Assembly: GCA_900079695.1 (NCBI GenBank)
Contig: LT599022.1
Span: forward strand, 2,672,001-2,736,000
Direction of reading: 5' to 3'
Length of the DNA: 64,000 nt
From: an uncultured Alphaproteobacteria bacterium
GTDB lineage: Bacteria; Pseudomonadota; Alphaproteobacteria; Rhodospirillales; Rhodospirillaceae
In this document: in pieces, positions 16,032 through 24,433 of the stretch
Numbering within the stretch: the stretch's first letter is position 1
Layout of the letters: each line of letters begins with the position of its first letter
Made by a program: the position numbers and the translations under genes
The notes under the pieces: generated by a model
Told to the model about the DNA's origin: nothing
Seen by the model: only the letters and a program-made list of their open reading frames with translations
The model's database searches: none

Positions 16032-18095
16032 TTATCGGGCGCGGCCGAACTTGCCGGGGGTGCCAGCCCAGGCGGCATAGAGGCAGGTGTGGCCCGAGCC
16101 GTTGAGACTGGTCGAGGTCGTGCGCAGCTTTGCGCCGTTGGATACGAGATCGAGGATGGGGGTGCCGGAGGCCTCGACCGAGGCGTCGAAGAAGGTAATC
16201 TGACGGGCTACGGGGTTAACCGGGCTGCGGTCTGTGTCGTAGACGTACCAATAGGCACCCTGCGAGACGTTGCGCTCGAACAGCAGACGAGGCGCGAAAT
16301 CGGTGGCGGCAAAAGCGCCGTCGGTGCTGCCGTTGCCGATATAGCTCCCGAACACAGAAAATCCGGGGACCGCACGCCACGCATAGACCGCGTACCGCCC
16401 GGTGGGGAGGCTCGCTCCAAGGGTGAGGTCCACGGCAGATGACGCCCACCATCCGGCGGAGGTAATCGGCGTGGAGGTTTCGACCAGCGGCACCCACTGC
16501 CCGGCCGCGAGCGAGCGGTGATAGACGCGGCGCTGGCCACCGTCGAGAGGCACCACCCAGGCATAGTCGATCAGCCCGCCGACCGCATGCGGCACCACGT
16601 CGGCGACGCCGTTGACGTGATTGACCAGGAGCATGTCGAAACCGGACGCCCGAGAGGCCCGCCAGATGTAGTCGATCCGCGATCCCTGATAGACCGCCGC
16701 CGCGCCGATCGCGAAACCGGTCGGCGTCAGCGTCAGGCCGTCGGCTTCGGCGAATTCGGCGGTTTGCGCATTGATCATCCATGCCTTGCCGGGGCGGAGG
16801 GTATCGTTGACCCGCCATCCACCAGGGGCGTCGGCTACGTCCAACCGTTTGCTGACGACCAGGGTTTTGATCTGGTTTGGGTTCCACGGCAGGTCCGCGA
16901 CGCCATCGCCGCCCGACCGCAGCCGGGCGGTGACATAGCGTTCCGGCCGCTTGATCGGCGGACAGATCATATCGCGGGTGCAGAGCAGCCGGGTTCCTGG
17001 GCGCGGCTGATAGCCGCGTTGGCCGAAATCCACTTGCCAGACTGCCGGGTTTGTGCCGCTGGACGAGTAGCTCACCATCGGGCGATACCGCCCCGTCAAG
17101 CCGGTAATGATCGGCGACCCGTCGGCGGGGGCGGGAGAGCCATTGATCCAGAGATACACCGCCCCTCGGATCACTGCGATTTCGATCCGGGCGCCGGTGG
17201 GGATCCATGCGGGCAGCGCGACAAAATTGTGATTGTCGTAGTTTGCGTCGCCTGAGTAGCCGACCGCCAGCACATCGGTATAGACGTTCGCGGGCGACGA
17301 GGCCCGCTCCCCGATCAGGCCGAAATACCATTGCGGCGTGCCGGTGTTGGTGGGCGTCAGTTGCCACGACACCGCCGCCGTCGCGACGTCGATCACCATC
17401 GTCCCCGCCGCCCGGGGCCACCCGGCACTGCTGTAGGCAAACCGCAGCCCGCCGTCCGAGATCGTCGCACCCCCGAAGGTCGCGTTGGCGGCCAGCGTGC
17501 AGTAGGTGTTGGTCGGCGTGTCCGTCACCTGAGAGGCGACCGTGAGGCCGGTGGCGACGGCGTGGTTGCCGTTGCCGCTGGTGTCCGCCCCGAGGTCGAG
17601 CGGGTCGGCGAATTCGCGCCGCCAGTCCGCAGCCGAGAGCGGCCCGGCATACCGGCGCGGGACCGGAATGCCATAGCGGTTGATGTAACTGTCGCTGCCC
17701 GGCGCGAGATTGACGCCCGCGTAGTAGCGCACATCGGCGAGGTAGCCGCCGAGCGCCGAGCCCAATACCGTGCCGATCGTGGCGATGCCGGGGGCCACCA
17801 AGGCGTGATTGACCCACACGCCGTTGGCGTTGGCCTGCACCACCATCCACGCCGCCGGGTCGCGATACACCGCCGTCGATCCGGCGAGGGTGTCCGCAGC
17901 CGCGAACGCGAGGCCGGTGACGATATTGCTCGCCGCGCCGAGACGGGCGCGACGGACCCACGCCACCAGAGTGCCCGGCCCGCCGGTGCCGGTGAGGTAT
18001 TGCCCCGCCACGTCGAACAGGCACGCGAACGGGATTTCCGCGCCGGGATCGCCGCAGCCCGCCGGGCGGAGCTTGGGGAGAAACGGAAACGACAT
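16032..18095 (-). CDS. Tail fibre / receptor-binding protein
   Basis: 687 residues, beta-rich and low in charge. The N-terminus (FACLFDVAGQYLTGTGGPGTLVAWV) includes a virion-attachment-like region. The middle (about 200-390) looks like a lectin/LamG-type jelly roll (WYFGLIGERAS, ARIEIAVIRGAVYLWINGS, RYRPMVSYSSSG). The C-terminal 290 residues carry repeats of the kind in large phage fibres (RASRASGFDMLLVNHVNGVADVVPHAVGG). It probably determines host receptor specificity. ATG 18095 follows the upstream fibre gene by 2 bases, with AGGCTTGATC (AGG) in the overlap. Confidence 0.82.
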   Translation of the reverse strand: MSFPFLPKLRPAGCGDPGAEIPFACLFDVAGQYLTGTGGPGTLVAWVRRARLGAASNIVTGLAFAAADTLAGSTAVYRDPAAWMVVQANANGVWVNHALVAPGIATIGTVLGSALGGYLADVRYYAGVNLAPGSDSYINRYGIPVPRRYAGPLSAADWRREFADPLDLGADTSGNGNHAVATGLTVASQVTDTPTNTYCTLAANATFGGATISDGGLRFAYSSAGWPRAAGTMVIDVATAAVSWQLTPTNTGTPQWYFGLIGERASSPANVYTDVLAVGYSGDANYDNHNFVALPAWIPTGARIEIAVIRGAVYLWINGSPAPADGSPIITGLTGRYRPMVSYSSSGTNPAVWQVDFGQRGYQPRPGTRLLCTRDMICPPIKRPERYVTARLRSGGDGVADLPWNPNQIKTLVVSKRLDVADAPGGWRVNDTLRPGKAWMINAQTAEFAEADGLTLTPTGFAIGAAAVYQGSRIDYIWRASRASGFDMLLVNHVNGVADVVPHAVGGLIDYAWVVPLDGGQRRVYHRSLAAGQWVPLVETSTPITSAGWWASSAVDLTLGASLPTGRYAVYAWRAVPGFSVFGSYIGNGSTDGAFAATDFAPRLLFERNVSQGAYWYVYDTDRSPVNPVARQITFFDASVEASGTPILDLVSNGAKLRTTSTSLNGSGHTCLYAAWAGTPGKFGRAR

Positions 18096-18097
18096 GA

Positions 18098-19018
18098 TCA
18101 AGCCTCCCCGCGCTGACTGATTTGCACGTCGATCAGCCCGCCCGGGCCGCCGAAGACCATGTCGAGGATGTTGACGACCCCGGCGTCGGCGGCCCACTCG
18201 CCGTCGATGACGCGGTAGGCGCTGGCGAGGGTGAGCGCCCGGTTGCCGGTCGCGTCGATCGTGGCGATGATCCGCGCGCCGCCGCCCGCCGGGATCGTCT
18301 CCGGCGCGGCGAGGGTGATACTTGAGGTGACGGCCAGCGTCATCACGTTGCGGTCGATGTAGGTCGGCGTCACCACCCCGCCGACGATCTCCAGCGCAAG
18401 CGGGGTGCTGTAGTAGCCCGCCGCCAGGTTGGGCGTGGAGACCGTGCGCCGCAGCGCTCCGCTCGACACGATCAGGTGGGCGATCGCCTGGGTCAGTTGG
18501 GTGATGTCTTCCCCCGACCAGACGATGTCGGCGGACTCCACGGTGTGGCGCACCTTGCCTTCCAACTGTGCGAGGTCAAGCGCCAGGCCCGCCTGGCCAG
18601 CGTCGTCGGCAATGATCACCGTGATCGCATCGGTCGGCAGCGACGACCAGGCGAACACCAGCTTGAAGAACCAGGGCGTGACGGCGCCGATCCACCCGAG
18701 CGGCGTGACCGGGTCCGACCACACGCCGAGCAGCGTGCCGTCGTCCAGGAAGTAGCCGAGTTCTCGGATGAAGAACTCGGTTTCGCCCGCCGGGATCATG
18801 CCCTGCAGCAGCACCTGCTGCGGAGCAATCGCGCCGCCGGCGGTGAGCGCCACGCGCGCCTGCTCATGCTGCAGCCCGGTCGCTGCGGCGGTTGGGGCAT
18901 AGCCGATGTCGCCGACCGCGACGTGGCTGATCTTGGCGGCGAGGCCCTGGCCGTGGGCGGCGGCGATCGCCGCCATTCCCGCGTCGGTTAGTTTGATGTT
19001 GAGGGAGAGATCACTCAT
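18098..19018 (-). CDS. Tail-collar fibre protein (DUF3751-type, P2 gpH N-terminal domain)
   Basis: 306 residues. Residues 1-160 match the phage tail-collar fibre domain: LTDAGMAAIAAAHGQGLAAKISHVAVGD, then EFFIRELGYFLDDGTLLGVWSD. This part attaches fibres to the baseplate. The C-terminal 120 residues are a beta-rich shaft or tip. Only the collar part of a P2 gpH is present, so with the next gene it may form a two-protein fibre. ATG 19018 is preferred over TTG 19027; it lies one base after the gpI stop. Confidence 0.88.
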   Translation of the reverse strand: MSDLSLNIKLTDAGMAAIAAAHGQGLAAKISHVAVGDIGYAPTAAATGLQHEQARVALTAGGAIAPQQVLLQGMIPAGETEFFIRELGYFLDDGTLLGVWSDPVTPLGWIGAVTPWFFKLVFAWSSLPTDAITVIIADDAGQAGLALDLAQLEGKVRHTVESADIVWSGEDITQLTQAIAHLIVSSGALRRTVSTPNLAAGYYSTPLALEIVGGVVTPTYIDRNVMTLAVTSSITLAAPETIPAGGGARIIATIDATGNRALTLASAYRVIDGEWAADAGVVNILDMVFGGPGGLIDVQISQRGEA

Positions 19019-19019
19019 G

Positions 19020-19733
19020 TCAGACAACTTTCGTCATGGCGCGGCAACGCGGCGCGGTGTGGGAACCGGCGGTCAGGCCGAGACCGGCCTGCGATCCGTC
19101 GCGAAGAGCGACGGCGCTGGCCGCGCTCAGGGTCTGGCGGGAGGTACCGACGGCGGCCAGGCCGAGACCGGCCTGCGATCCGTCGCGGAGAGCGGCGGCG
19201 CCGGCCGCGCTCAGTGCCTGACGGGAGGCACCGACGGCGGCAAGCCCCAACGCCGCGGCCTGAACCGACCCCACGCGGATCGCCGCTCCGGTGCGCAACG
19301 CCTTGGTCGCATCCACCATTTCTGCGAGGTCGCGCTGCCCTTCCGCGTCGAGGGCAATGTTGTCCTCGCTGGCAGGCTTGGCCCACGCCGTGATCGTCAT
19401 GGTGTAGGGCTCACCCTTGGGTTCGGTCTCGAACCAGCGCACGATCTGCGCCTCGATGCCGAGGCCGGCGATCGCGCCCTTGATCGCGGGCAGGGTGCCC
19501 TTGATCCGGTGGACATCGTAGGCGGCGTCGATCACCTGGCGCTTGATCGCCTCCGGCCACTCCTCGCGCCAATAGTCGACGCTGTACTGCCAGGCGAGCC
19601 ACGGCAGGAACTTGACCGGGCACCGCCACGGGTCCCACAACGTGTCGATCGGGTTGGGGATCTCGGTGAGCAGCGCGATCGCGTGCTCCAATGCCAGCTC
19701 GAAGTCGGTGGCGTTCGACGGCAGCAGGGTCAT
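19020..19733 (-). CDS. Phage tail protein I (baseplate wedge) with 28-residue tandem repeat
   Basis: 237 residues. Residues 1-150 are the P2 gpI baseplate domain (WDPWRCPVKFLPWLAWQYSVDYW, EAIKRQVIDAAYDVHRIKGT, FETEPKGEPYTM). The last 85 residues include two near-identical 28-residue units (about 164-191 and 192-219), Ala/Gly/Ser-rich, each LGLAAVG(A/T)SRQxLSAA...ALRDGSQAG. This extension is not part of the usual family domain. The start overlaps the gpJ stop (ATGA). Confidence 0.9.
   Translation of the reverse strand: MTLLPSNATDFELALEHAIALLTEIPNPIDTLWDPWRCPVKFLPWLAWQYSVDYWREEWPEAIKRQVIDAAYDVHRIKGTLPAIKGAIAGLGIEAQIVRWFETEPKGEPYTMTITAWAKPASEDNIALDAEGQRDLAEMVDATKALRTGAAIRVGSVQAAALGLAAVGASRQALSAAGAAALRDGSQAGLGLAAVGTSRQTLSAASAVALRDGSQAGLGLTAGSHTAPRCRAMTKVV
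19077..19244 (-). repeat. 84-bp direct repeat, two copies, inside gpI
   Basis: Copies are at 19077-19160 and 19161-19244, in phase with the reading frame (28 codons each), with a few substitutions. A partial third unit flanks them. Recombination between copies would change the length of the gpI C-terminus without breaking the frame. Confidence 0.85.
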
Positions 19734-20653
19734 GCCGCACCCCGCTTGCGGATCTCGACGCCGTCGCAGAAGTAGGCCCGGCCCGAATGCGCCGGCAGCG
19801 TCACCGCCGGTTCGATGATGTGGACCTCGCGCACCGCGGCGAGATGCATCGCCCCGTCCAGGCCCGAGTGCGCCACCGGCTCGTCGAGCCGGTGCTGCTT
19901 GGCCGCGTAGGCGGCGGCGCCGGTGCGGGCGAGATCGAGCGCGGCCTCTGCCTCGGGCAGATTGTAGAGATCCAGCTCCGCCTCGATCCGGTAGTGGACC
20001 ACCTCCGCCGCGACCACCGTCACGTCGTCGCTGTCGGGCCGCAATTCCTGGTCCTGGTCGGCGGGGGCGATCTTGTCGCGCACCGCCTGCAGCACCGCGG
20101 CGCTCGGCGTGCCGTCGCCGTCGTGCGCGAGGACGGTCACCAGGATGTGCCCGGGCGAGGTCATCTCCGCCCAGGCGTCCTTGACCTTCGGGTGCGCCGA
20201 CAGGGCGTGGTAGATGTAGGCGCCGCGCGGCCCGGCGACGCTCAGGGCCTCGTAAGCGAGGTGCGCGCGGCGGCGCAGGCTGTCGTCGCCTTCGTAGGTC
20301 GGCGCGATCGGCGGCACCGCATTGGCGTCGCCCGGATCGAGAACCGCGCGCTTGGTCTTGAAGTGGGCGGCGACGGCGTCGAGGTCGGTGTCGGTGGCGG
20401 TTGCGAGCAGCACCGCCTGCGCGGCGTCGTTGCGCTTCTGACTTTCCTGCACCACCAGCTCGGCCGCCACCTCAAGGAGGATCTTCGCCGGGTCGCTTTC
20501 CAGCAGCGCGCTGGCCGAAACTTCCACGCCACGCTCGGCCGCCTTGGCCTGGTAGCGCGCCAGGATGGTCGCCAGGATCACCTCGTAATCGAGGGTCTCA
20601 ATCACCTTGGGCGCGGGCAACAGCGCGAAGTCGATGTCGTCGAAGCGGCTCAT
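19730..20653 (-). CDS. Baseplate assembly protein gpJ family
   Basis: 307 residues, the size of P2 gpJ / Mu gp47-type baseplate wedge protein. Diagnostic features are the N-terminal FDDIDFALLPAPKVIETLDYEVIL, then TDTDLDAVAAHF and the YEGDDSLRRRAHLAYEALSVAGPRGAY block. ATG 20653 overlaps the gpW stop (ATGA). The order V-W-J-I is that of P2. Confidence 0.94.
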   Translation of the reverse strand: MSRFDDIDFALLPAPKVIETLDYEVILATILARYQAKAAERGVEVSASALLESDPAKILLEVAAELVVQESQKRNDAAQAVLLATATDTDLDAVAAHFKTKRAVLDPGDANAVPPIAPTYEGDDSLRRRAHLAYEALSVAGPRGAYIYHALSAHPKVKDAWAEMTSPGHILVTVLAHDGDGTPSAAVLQAVRDKIAPADQDQELRPDSDDVTVVAAEVVHYRIEAELDLYNLPEAEAALDLARTGAAAYAAKQHRLDEPVAHSGLDGAMHLAAVREVHIIEPAVTLPAHSGRAYFCDGVEIRKRGAA

Positions 20654-20988
20654 TCGATCACGATCCCGTCGAGAGTGACGCGGCGGCCTTCGGGCAGATA
20701 GACGCCGTCGAGATCGAGGACGCAGCGGCCGGGCGTGGCCTGGTCGACCACCACCCGCTTGAGGGCGTAGCGCGGCTCCCACTTCGCCAGGGCGGCGGCG
20801 GTATCGGCGATCACGTCGACGGCGAGGCCGGGACCGGCGGGGTTGTCGATGCGGTTTGGCAGGTTGGAGCCGAACACCCGGCGACGCCCGCGGGTGCCGA
20901 TCCGCGTCGTCAGGATCTTGACGACCGACTGGCGCAGGTGCTCGACCCCGCCGAGGCGCTTGCCGGTGACCCCATCCATGCCCTGCAT
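20650..20988 (-). CDS. Baseplate protein gpW / gp25 family
   Basis: 112 residues. The GPW/gp25 domain is clear: a central helix (HLRQSVVKILTTRIGTRGRRRVFGSNLPNRID) and C-terminal EPRYALKRVVVD. It belongs to the inner baseplate wedge. Start ATG 20988 or 20979 is possible. It is 4 bases after the small gene upstream. Confidence 0.93.
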   Translation of the reverse strand: MQGMDGVTGKRLGGVEHLRQSVVKILTTRIGTRGRRRVFGSNLPNRIDNPAGPGLAVDVIADTAAALAKWEPRYALKRVVVDQATPGRCVLDLDGVYLPEGRRVTLDGIVIE

Positions 20989-20992
20989 GCGG

Positions 20993-21172
20993 TCAGTCCT
21001 CCGCCTTGCGACGACGCGCAGCCGGAGCGGCGGCCTCGGCGGAGACCTCCTCCAGCACGTCGGCGCGTACCAGGTACTTCGCCGCGGACGGCGGCAGGTC
21101 GACGGTGTCGCCGGCGGTCTTGGTCGGCCACTGGCGGCTCTCGGTCTTCAGGCGGTAGGTCTTGGTTTCCAT
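20993..21172 (-). CDS. Small basic phage protein, unknown
   Basis: 59 residues beginning METKTYRLKTESRQWPT. It is unrecognised. It has a short beta-like N-terminus and an Ala/Arg-rich C-terminus (AAAPAARRRKAED). ATG 21172 has TTGAGGC 6 bases upstream. It lies between baseplate genes V and W; P2 has no gene here, so it is an insertion specific to this lineage or a small structural protein. Confidence 0.65.
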   Translation of the reverse strand: METKTYRLKTESRQWPTKTAGDTVDLPPSAAKYLVRADVLEEVSAEAAAPAARRRKAED

Positions 21173-21180
21173 GACGTGCC

Positions 21181-21822
21181 TCAATGCTCGTGGTTGGGAG
21201 TGTTGCCGCCGTCGTCGATGATCGTGTCGGTGGCGTGGATGCTGCCCTTCACCTCCAGGTCACCCTCCATCTCGAAGCTGCCGATCAACTTCGCCGCGCC
21301 GCTGCCGCCGCGGGTGGCGTGCATCTGGATCGCAGGCGCTTCGAACGAGATCAGCGCCTCGGAGGTCACCGAGACTTCGCCCTTGGCGGTCAGGGCGATG
21401 GCGCCCTCGGCGGTCGCCTCGATGTCGCCGGGGATCTGGGCGGTGAGCTTGTGCGCGGCGGTGTCGTAGACGATCCGTGCGCCGTCGCGGTAGACCACGA
21501 CGTGGCGGGCCGGATCGGTCTCGGGCGCGGGGAAGGTGTTGGAGTAGCCGGCAGGCAGCACCCAGCCCTGGTTGGGTTCTCCGTCGGGAGCGAACAGGAT
21601 CGCCTGCTCGCCGACGCTCGGCACCCACCAGTCGCGATCCGCGCCGGCGCGATGGGTGAGCCAGCGCACCCAGCCGGTGACCAGGTCGCCCGACTGGTGG
21701 CGGCAGACCAGCCCGGCCGGGTCGACCGCGACGATCCGCCCCGGCCGCACGACGTTGGACAGGCGGCGGTCGAGATCGGCGACCTGCTGGCGCAGCTCCT
21801 CAATGAGCGCGGCGAAGCTCAC
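21181..21822 (-). CDS. Baseplate assembly protein V (spike)
   Basis: 213 residues, P2 gpV / Mu gp45 type. It shows an OB-fold-like N-terminal half (VRPGRIVAVDPAGLVCRHQSG, WWVPSVGEQAILFAPDG, GWVLPAGYSN). The triple-beta-helix spike follows, with short alternating strands (IEATAEGAIALTAKGEVSVTSEALISFEA), ending with a His-containing tip (NTPNHEH) that could bind metal as in P2 gpV. It starts at GTG 21822, overlapping the upstream stop (GTGA). Confidence 0.93.
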   Translation of the reverse strand: MSFAALIEELRQQVADLDRRLSNVVRPGRIVAVDPAGLVCRHQSGDLVTGWVRWLTHRAGADRDWWVPSVGEQAILFAPDGEPNQGWVLPAGYSNTFPAPETDPARHVVVYRDGARIVYDTAAHKLTAQIPGDIEATAEGAIALTAKGEVSVTSEALISFEAPAIQMHATRGGSGAAKLIGSFEMEGDLEVKGSIHATDTIIDDGGNTPNHEH

Positions 21823-22325
21823 GGCGGGCCCTCCCCGTCGTCGGCGTAAAGCTGCGCCGAGAGGATCGGACCCTGGGGATAGGCGTTCTCGCCGATCCGC
21901 ACCTTCTGGGTCCAGACCACCCCCCAGAGCGCCACGCCGGTACCACCGATTTGCGAGGAATAGAGGTTCTCGGCGATGATCGTGTCGGCGCGCACCGGCC
22001 AGACCTCGGCGCTCCCCCAGCGCGCGCCGGGCAGGCGGCTCACCAGGTCGTCGACCATCGCCAGCGCCGCGTCGTCGCGCAGCAGGCGGGTCTTGTCGGT
22101 GGTGACGACGTAGGCGGCGAACGTCACCTCGTGGTCGGCTTCGCCGTCGCCCGCGTCGGCGCCGGCGGGCAGGCCGAGGCAGGCGACGCGGATCGCCGGG
22201 GTCTTGACGGTGGAGCGCTTCAGCTCGGCGAGGTTCATCCGCCCCGGCGCGGTCTTGCACTCGGCCGCGGGATACCATTGGGCGAGGGTGTCGGCGACCG
22301 ACTTGCGGAGGTCGAGCAGGGTCAT
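21819..22325 (-). CDS. Mu gp37-like (DUF1834) tail/head completion protein
   Basis: 168 residues, with the look of the Mu gp37/DUF1834 group: an N-terminal helix (LLDLRKSVADTLAQWYP), KTPAIRVACLG, and the long strand VTFAAYVVTTDKTRLLRDDAAL. Its exact function is not established; family members lie at the head-tail boundary. It overlaps neighbours at both ends by four bases (ATGA and GTGA), so it belongs to one translation-coupled run. Confidence 0.78.
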   Translation of the reverse strand: MTLLDLRKSVADTLAQWYPAAECKTAPGRMNLAELKRSTVKTPAIRVACLGLPAGADAGDGEADHEVTFAAYVVTTDKTRLLRDDAALAMVDDLVSRLPGARWGSAEVWPVRADTIIAENLYSSQIGGTGVALWGVVWTQKVRIGENAYPQGPILSAQLYADDGEGPP

Positions 22326-22768
22326 CGCAGCACCCGCGAAACGAAGGCGTCGGTAGCGTCGACGAGATCGGACCAGTTGCCGTCGGAGAGGCCGAGGTAT
22401 TCGCGGGCGGGGATGTCGATGCCGACTTCCGCGCCGCCGGCATGCTGGATCGCCGCATAGACGAGGTTGCTGCCGACCTCGATCGCCTCGCCCGCGACGA
22501 CGAAGTGGATGTCGTCGACCAGGTTGCCCTCGTCTTCGAGCAGCGAGTGGCCGCCGTGGCGGGTGGCGGCGTAGGCAGGCGACCAGTCCTTCCACGGCTC
22601 GCCTTCGGGGCTTGCCTTCTCTTCGGAGATCCGGCGGCGGGTCTGGCTTTCGACCACCGCGCCGAGGTCGTGTCGCAGCGGCGCGATGTCGATGCGGCCG
22701 AGCAGTTCGAGGCGGCTCTGCATCGCCGCCAGGCCGTCCAGTTGCACTTGGAGGAAGACGCCCGCCAT
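22322..22768 (-). CDS. Phage virion morphogenesis protein (P2 gpS / Mu gpG family)
   Basis: 148 residues. It contains the family core ESQTRRRISEEKASPEGEPWKDWSPAYAATRHGGHSLLEDEGNL...IHFVVAGEAIEVGSNLVYAAIQHAGG and a C-terminal PAREYLGLSDGNW. It acts in tail completion and head joining. The start ATG 22768 overlaps the DUF1320 stop (TGATG). Confidence 0.92.
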   Translation of the reverse strand: MAGVFLQVQLDGLAAMQSRLELLGRIDIAPLRHDLGAVVESQTRRRISEEKASPEGEPWKDWSPAYAATRHGGHSLLEDEGNLVDDIHFVVAGEAIEVGSNLVYAAIQHAGGAEVGIDIPAREYLGLSDGNWSDLVDATDAFVSRVLR

Positions 22769-23202
22769 CACATCCCCCGCAGGCTGGAGCGAGTGAAGCG
22801 GCGGCGCTCGCCCGACACCACCACCGCGCCGGCGCGAACCGGGGCGGACGGCGACGACGGCAGGCCGAGATCCGCCTTGCCGTCGGCGACCCGGCGCAGC
22901 AGCGACAGGGCGTCCTCGTAGCGGCGGCGGCGTTCGTCGGTGAGGCCCCGGCCTTCGCCCGACATCTGGTAGACGGCGATGTCGACGCAGAGGTTGCGCA
23001 CCAGCTCGGGCACTTCGGGCCAGGGCGCCGGGTGCCGCGCCAGCACGTGCGCGTCGATGATCGAGGAGGCCGACGCCAGGCCGCGCTCGACGGCTGTGGA
23101 ATCGATCTCGCCGTTGCCGTCGCGGTCGGCGACGACGGACAGGAGGTCGATGCCATAGGCGTCGATGATGTCGGTTTGGGTGGCGTAGGGCACGGGTGGC
23201 AT
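22768..23202 (-). CDS. Mu gp36-like protein (DUF1320)
   Basis: 144 residues. The DUF1320 pattern is visible: YATQTDIIDAYGID, then the acidic DRDGNGEIDSTAVERGLASASSIIDAHV, VRNLCVDIAVYQM, and ERRRRYEDALSLLRRVADGKADLGLP. It is a head-tail connector component in Mu-like phages. The ATG lies directly after an intrinsic terminator, which makes its expression of special interest. Confidence 0.92.
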   Translation of the reverse strand: MPPVPYATQTDIIDAYGIDLLSVVADRDGNGEIDSTAVERGLASASSIIDAHVLARHPAPWPEVPELVRNLCVDIAVYQMSGEGRGLTDERRRRYEDALSLLRRVADGKADLGLPSSPSAPVRAGAVVVSGERRRFTRSSLRGM

Positions 23203-23206
23203 CCTC

Positions 23207-23236
23207 AAAAAAGGGCGGCGGCATGGACCGCCGCCC
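23207..23236 (-). terminator. Intrinsic terminator inside the late gene block
   Basis: A perfect 9-bp GC stem (23213-23221 with 23228-23236, 6-base loop) is followed on the minus strand by TTTTTT (23212-23207). It lies after the capsid/HI1506-like genes and 5 bases before the DUF1320 start codon, so it would separate head from tail transcription or reduce read-through. Confidence 0.85.
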
Positions 23237-23248
23237 AGGCTCCGGGAG

Positions 23249-23500
23249 TTACTTCGCGGCCGTGGGTTTGGCGGAGGGCTTGGCCTTGGTCTCGCTCTCC
23301 GGCTCGGTGGGTTTCGGGGCGTCCTCGCCCTTGGTTTCGTCCTCGATCTCGAACTCCTGCACGACCAGCATCGGTTCGCTTTGCAACTGGTGCAGTTCGG
23401 CGTCGGTGAAGATCCTCTCCGGCAGTTCGGTGGTGCCGACCCAGGCACGGCCAGCGCGCCGGAAACCGTCCTTCTTCGCGATCACGCGGATCATATTCAT
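23249..23500 (-). CDS. HI1506-like small phage protein
   Basis: 83 residues. The N-terminal 45 residues (IRVIAKKDGFRRAGRAWVGTT then FTDAELHQLQSEPMLVVQEFE) match the short HI1506-type protein that follows the capsid gene in many Mu-like phages. The C-terminus is a charged Lys/Glu/Pro tail. Its role is unknown, probably in head assembly. ATG 23500 (or 23494) has GGAAC upstream. Confidence 0.8.
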   Translation of the reverse strand: MNMIRVIAKKDGFRRAGRAWVGTTELPERIFTDAELHQLQSEPMLVVQEFEIEDETKGEDAPKPTEPESETKAKPSAKPTAAK

Positions 23501-23526
23501 GGTGGAGTGTTCCTTTCCGCTCGGGC

Positions 23527-24423
23527 TCAGAGCCACGGGGTGAGGAAGAGTTCGGCCGAACCCTTCCACTCGTTGGACTCGCCGTTCGCTTTGGTTTCGT
23601 TGACCAGAACCTTGCGGGCCGCAGCCTCGTTGGTGCTGCCGACCACCAGCAGATCGCCGATCAGGCCGAGCGGCTCGCCCGACTTCTTGTGCCAGGCGGC
23701 GAAGGCGGCGCGCGCCGCGGCGTAGCTGTCGTGGGTGAGCGGCTGACGCGAGGCGACCACCAGCTGCGGCATGCCGAAGCCGACGTTCATGCGGCCGTCG
23801 ACGCCGTAGACGAAGGTCTTGCGCTCGAACAGGTTGTCGTCGGTCGGCCGGTCCTTGGCGACGAACTGGAACTTCCGGCGCTCCTGGTAGATCAGCGGCT
23901 TGAGCGGGCTGCCACTCGCCACCAGGAACCACGGGTCGCCGGTGCCGCCGAGGAAGTTGGATACCGAAGTCTCGTCGCCGTCGGCGTCGAAGCTCGGATG
24001 GTCGGTGTCGAAGAAATACTGGCCGTCCCAGCACAGGCTGGTGAAACCCGCTTTCAGGAGCGGGAACACCAGGCGGTTGGGGAAGGTCGCGGTGGCGTCG
24101 CCCATCTGCTGGAACAGCGGCGCGTAGACGCCCAGCTCGTCGTCTTCGATGGCGTTGCGGGGGACCGCCTGGGTGCCTTCGAAATCCTTGTTGAGGATCG
24201 AGAACTCGGCGGAAAGAAGGTTCTGGTAGACGCGCTCCCCCACCCACTCGCGGATCTCGAAGTTGTCGGCGAGCCACGGATAGGAGTTCTTCGCCGTGGT
24301 GCTGGGCACCACCATCGCGATGCGCTGGTAGTGGTCGGCGTTCTTGGCGCCGAGGAAGGCGCCGTTGAAGATGGTGCGGAAGCCGGTGGTGGCGGCGTCC
24401 AGGCTGGCACGGTTGAGGATCAT
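23527..24423 (-). CDS. Major capsid protein, Mu gpT family
   Basis: 298 residues, the usual gpT length. Family blocks include LDAATTGFRTIFNGAFLGAK, SYPWLADNFEIREWVGERV, DFEGTQAVPRNAIEDDELGVYAPLFQQMG, the FFDTDHPSF segment and GKYG-type C-terminal strands. It forms the icosahedral shell. The ATG at 24423 has GGAG 8 bases upstream and lies 10 bases after the decoration-like gene. Confidence 0.95.
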   Translation of the reverse strand: MILNRASLDAATTGFRTIFNGAFLGAKNADHYQRIAMVVPSTTAKNSYPWLADNFEIREWVGERVYQNLLSAEFSILNKDFEGTQAVPRNAIEDDELGVYAPLFQQMGDATATFPNRLVFPLLKAGFTSLCWDGQYFFDTDHPSFDADGDETSVSNFLGGTGDPWFLVASGSPLKPLIYQERRKFQFVAKDRPTDDNLFERKTFVYGVDGRMNVGFGMPQLVVASRQPLTHDSYAAARAAFAAWHKKSGEPLGLIGDLLVVGSTNEAAARKVLVNETKANGESNEWKGSAELFLTPWL

Positions 24424-24433
24424 GCTGAGGCTC

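Noticed and set aside
15501-19018. Invertible tail-fibre segment or diversity-generating retroelement
   Set aside because: No invertase or reverse transcriptase gene, no inverted fibre copy and no template/variable repeat pair seen.
19077-19244. CRISPR-like repeat
   Set aside because: Adjacent 84-bp units without spacers, coding and in frame inside gpI.
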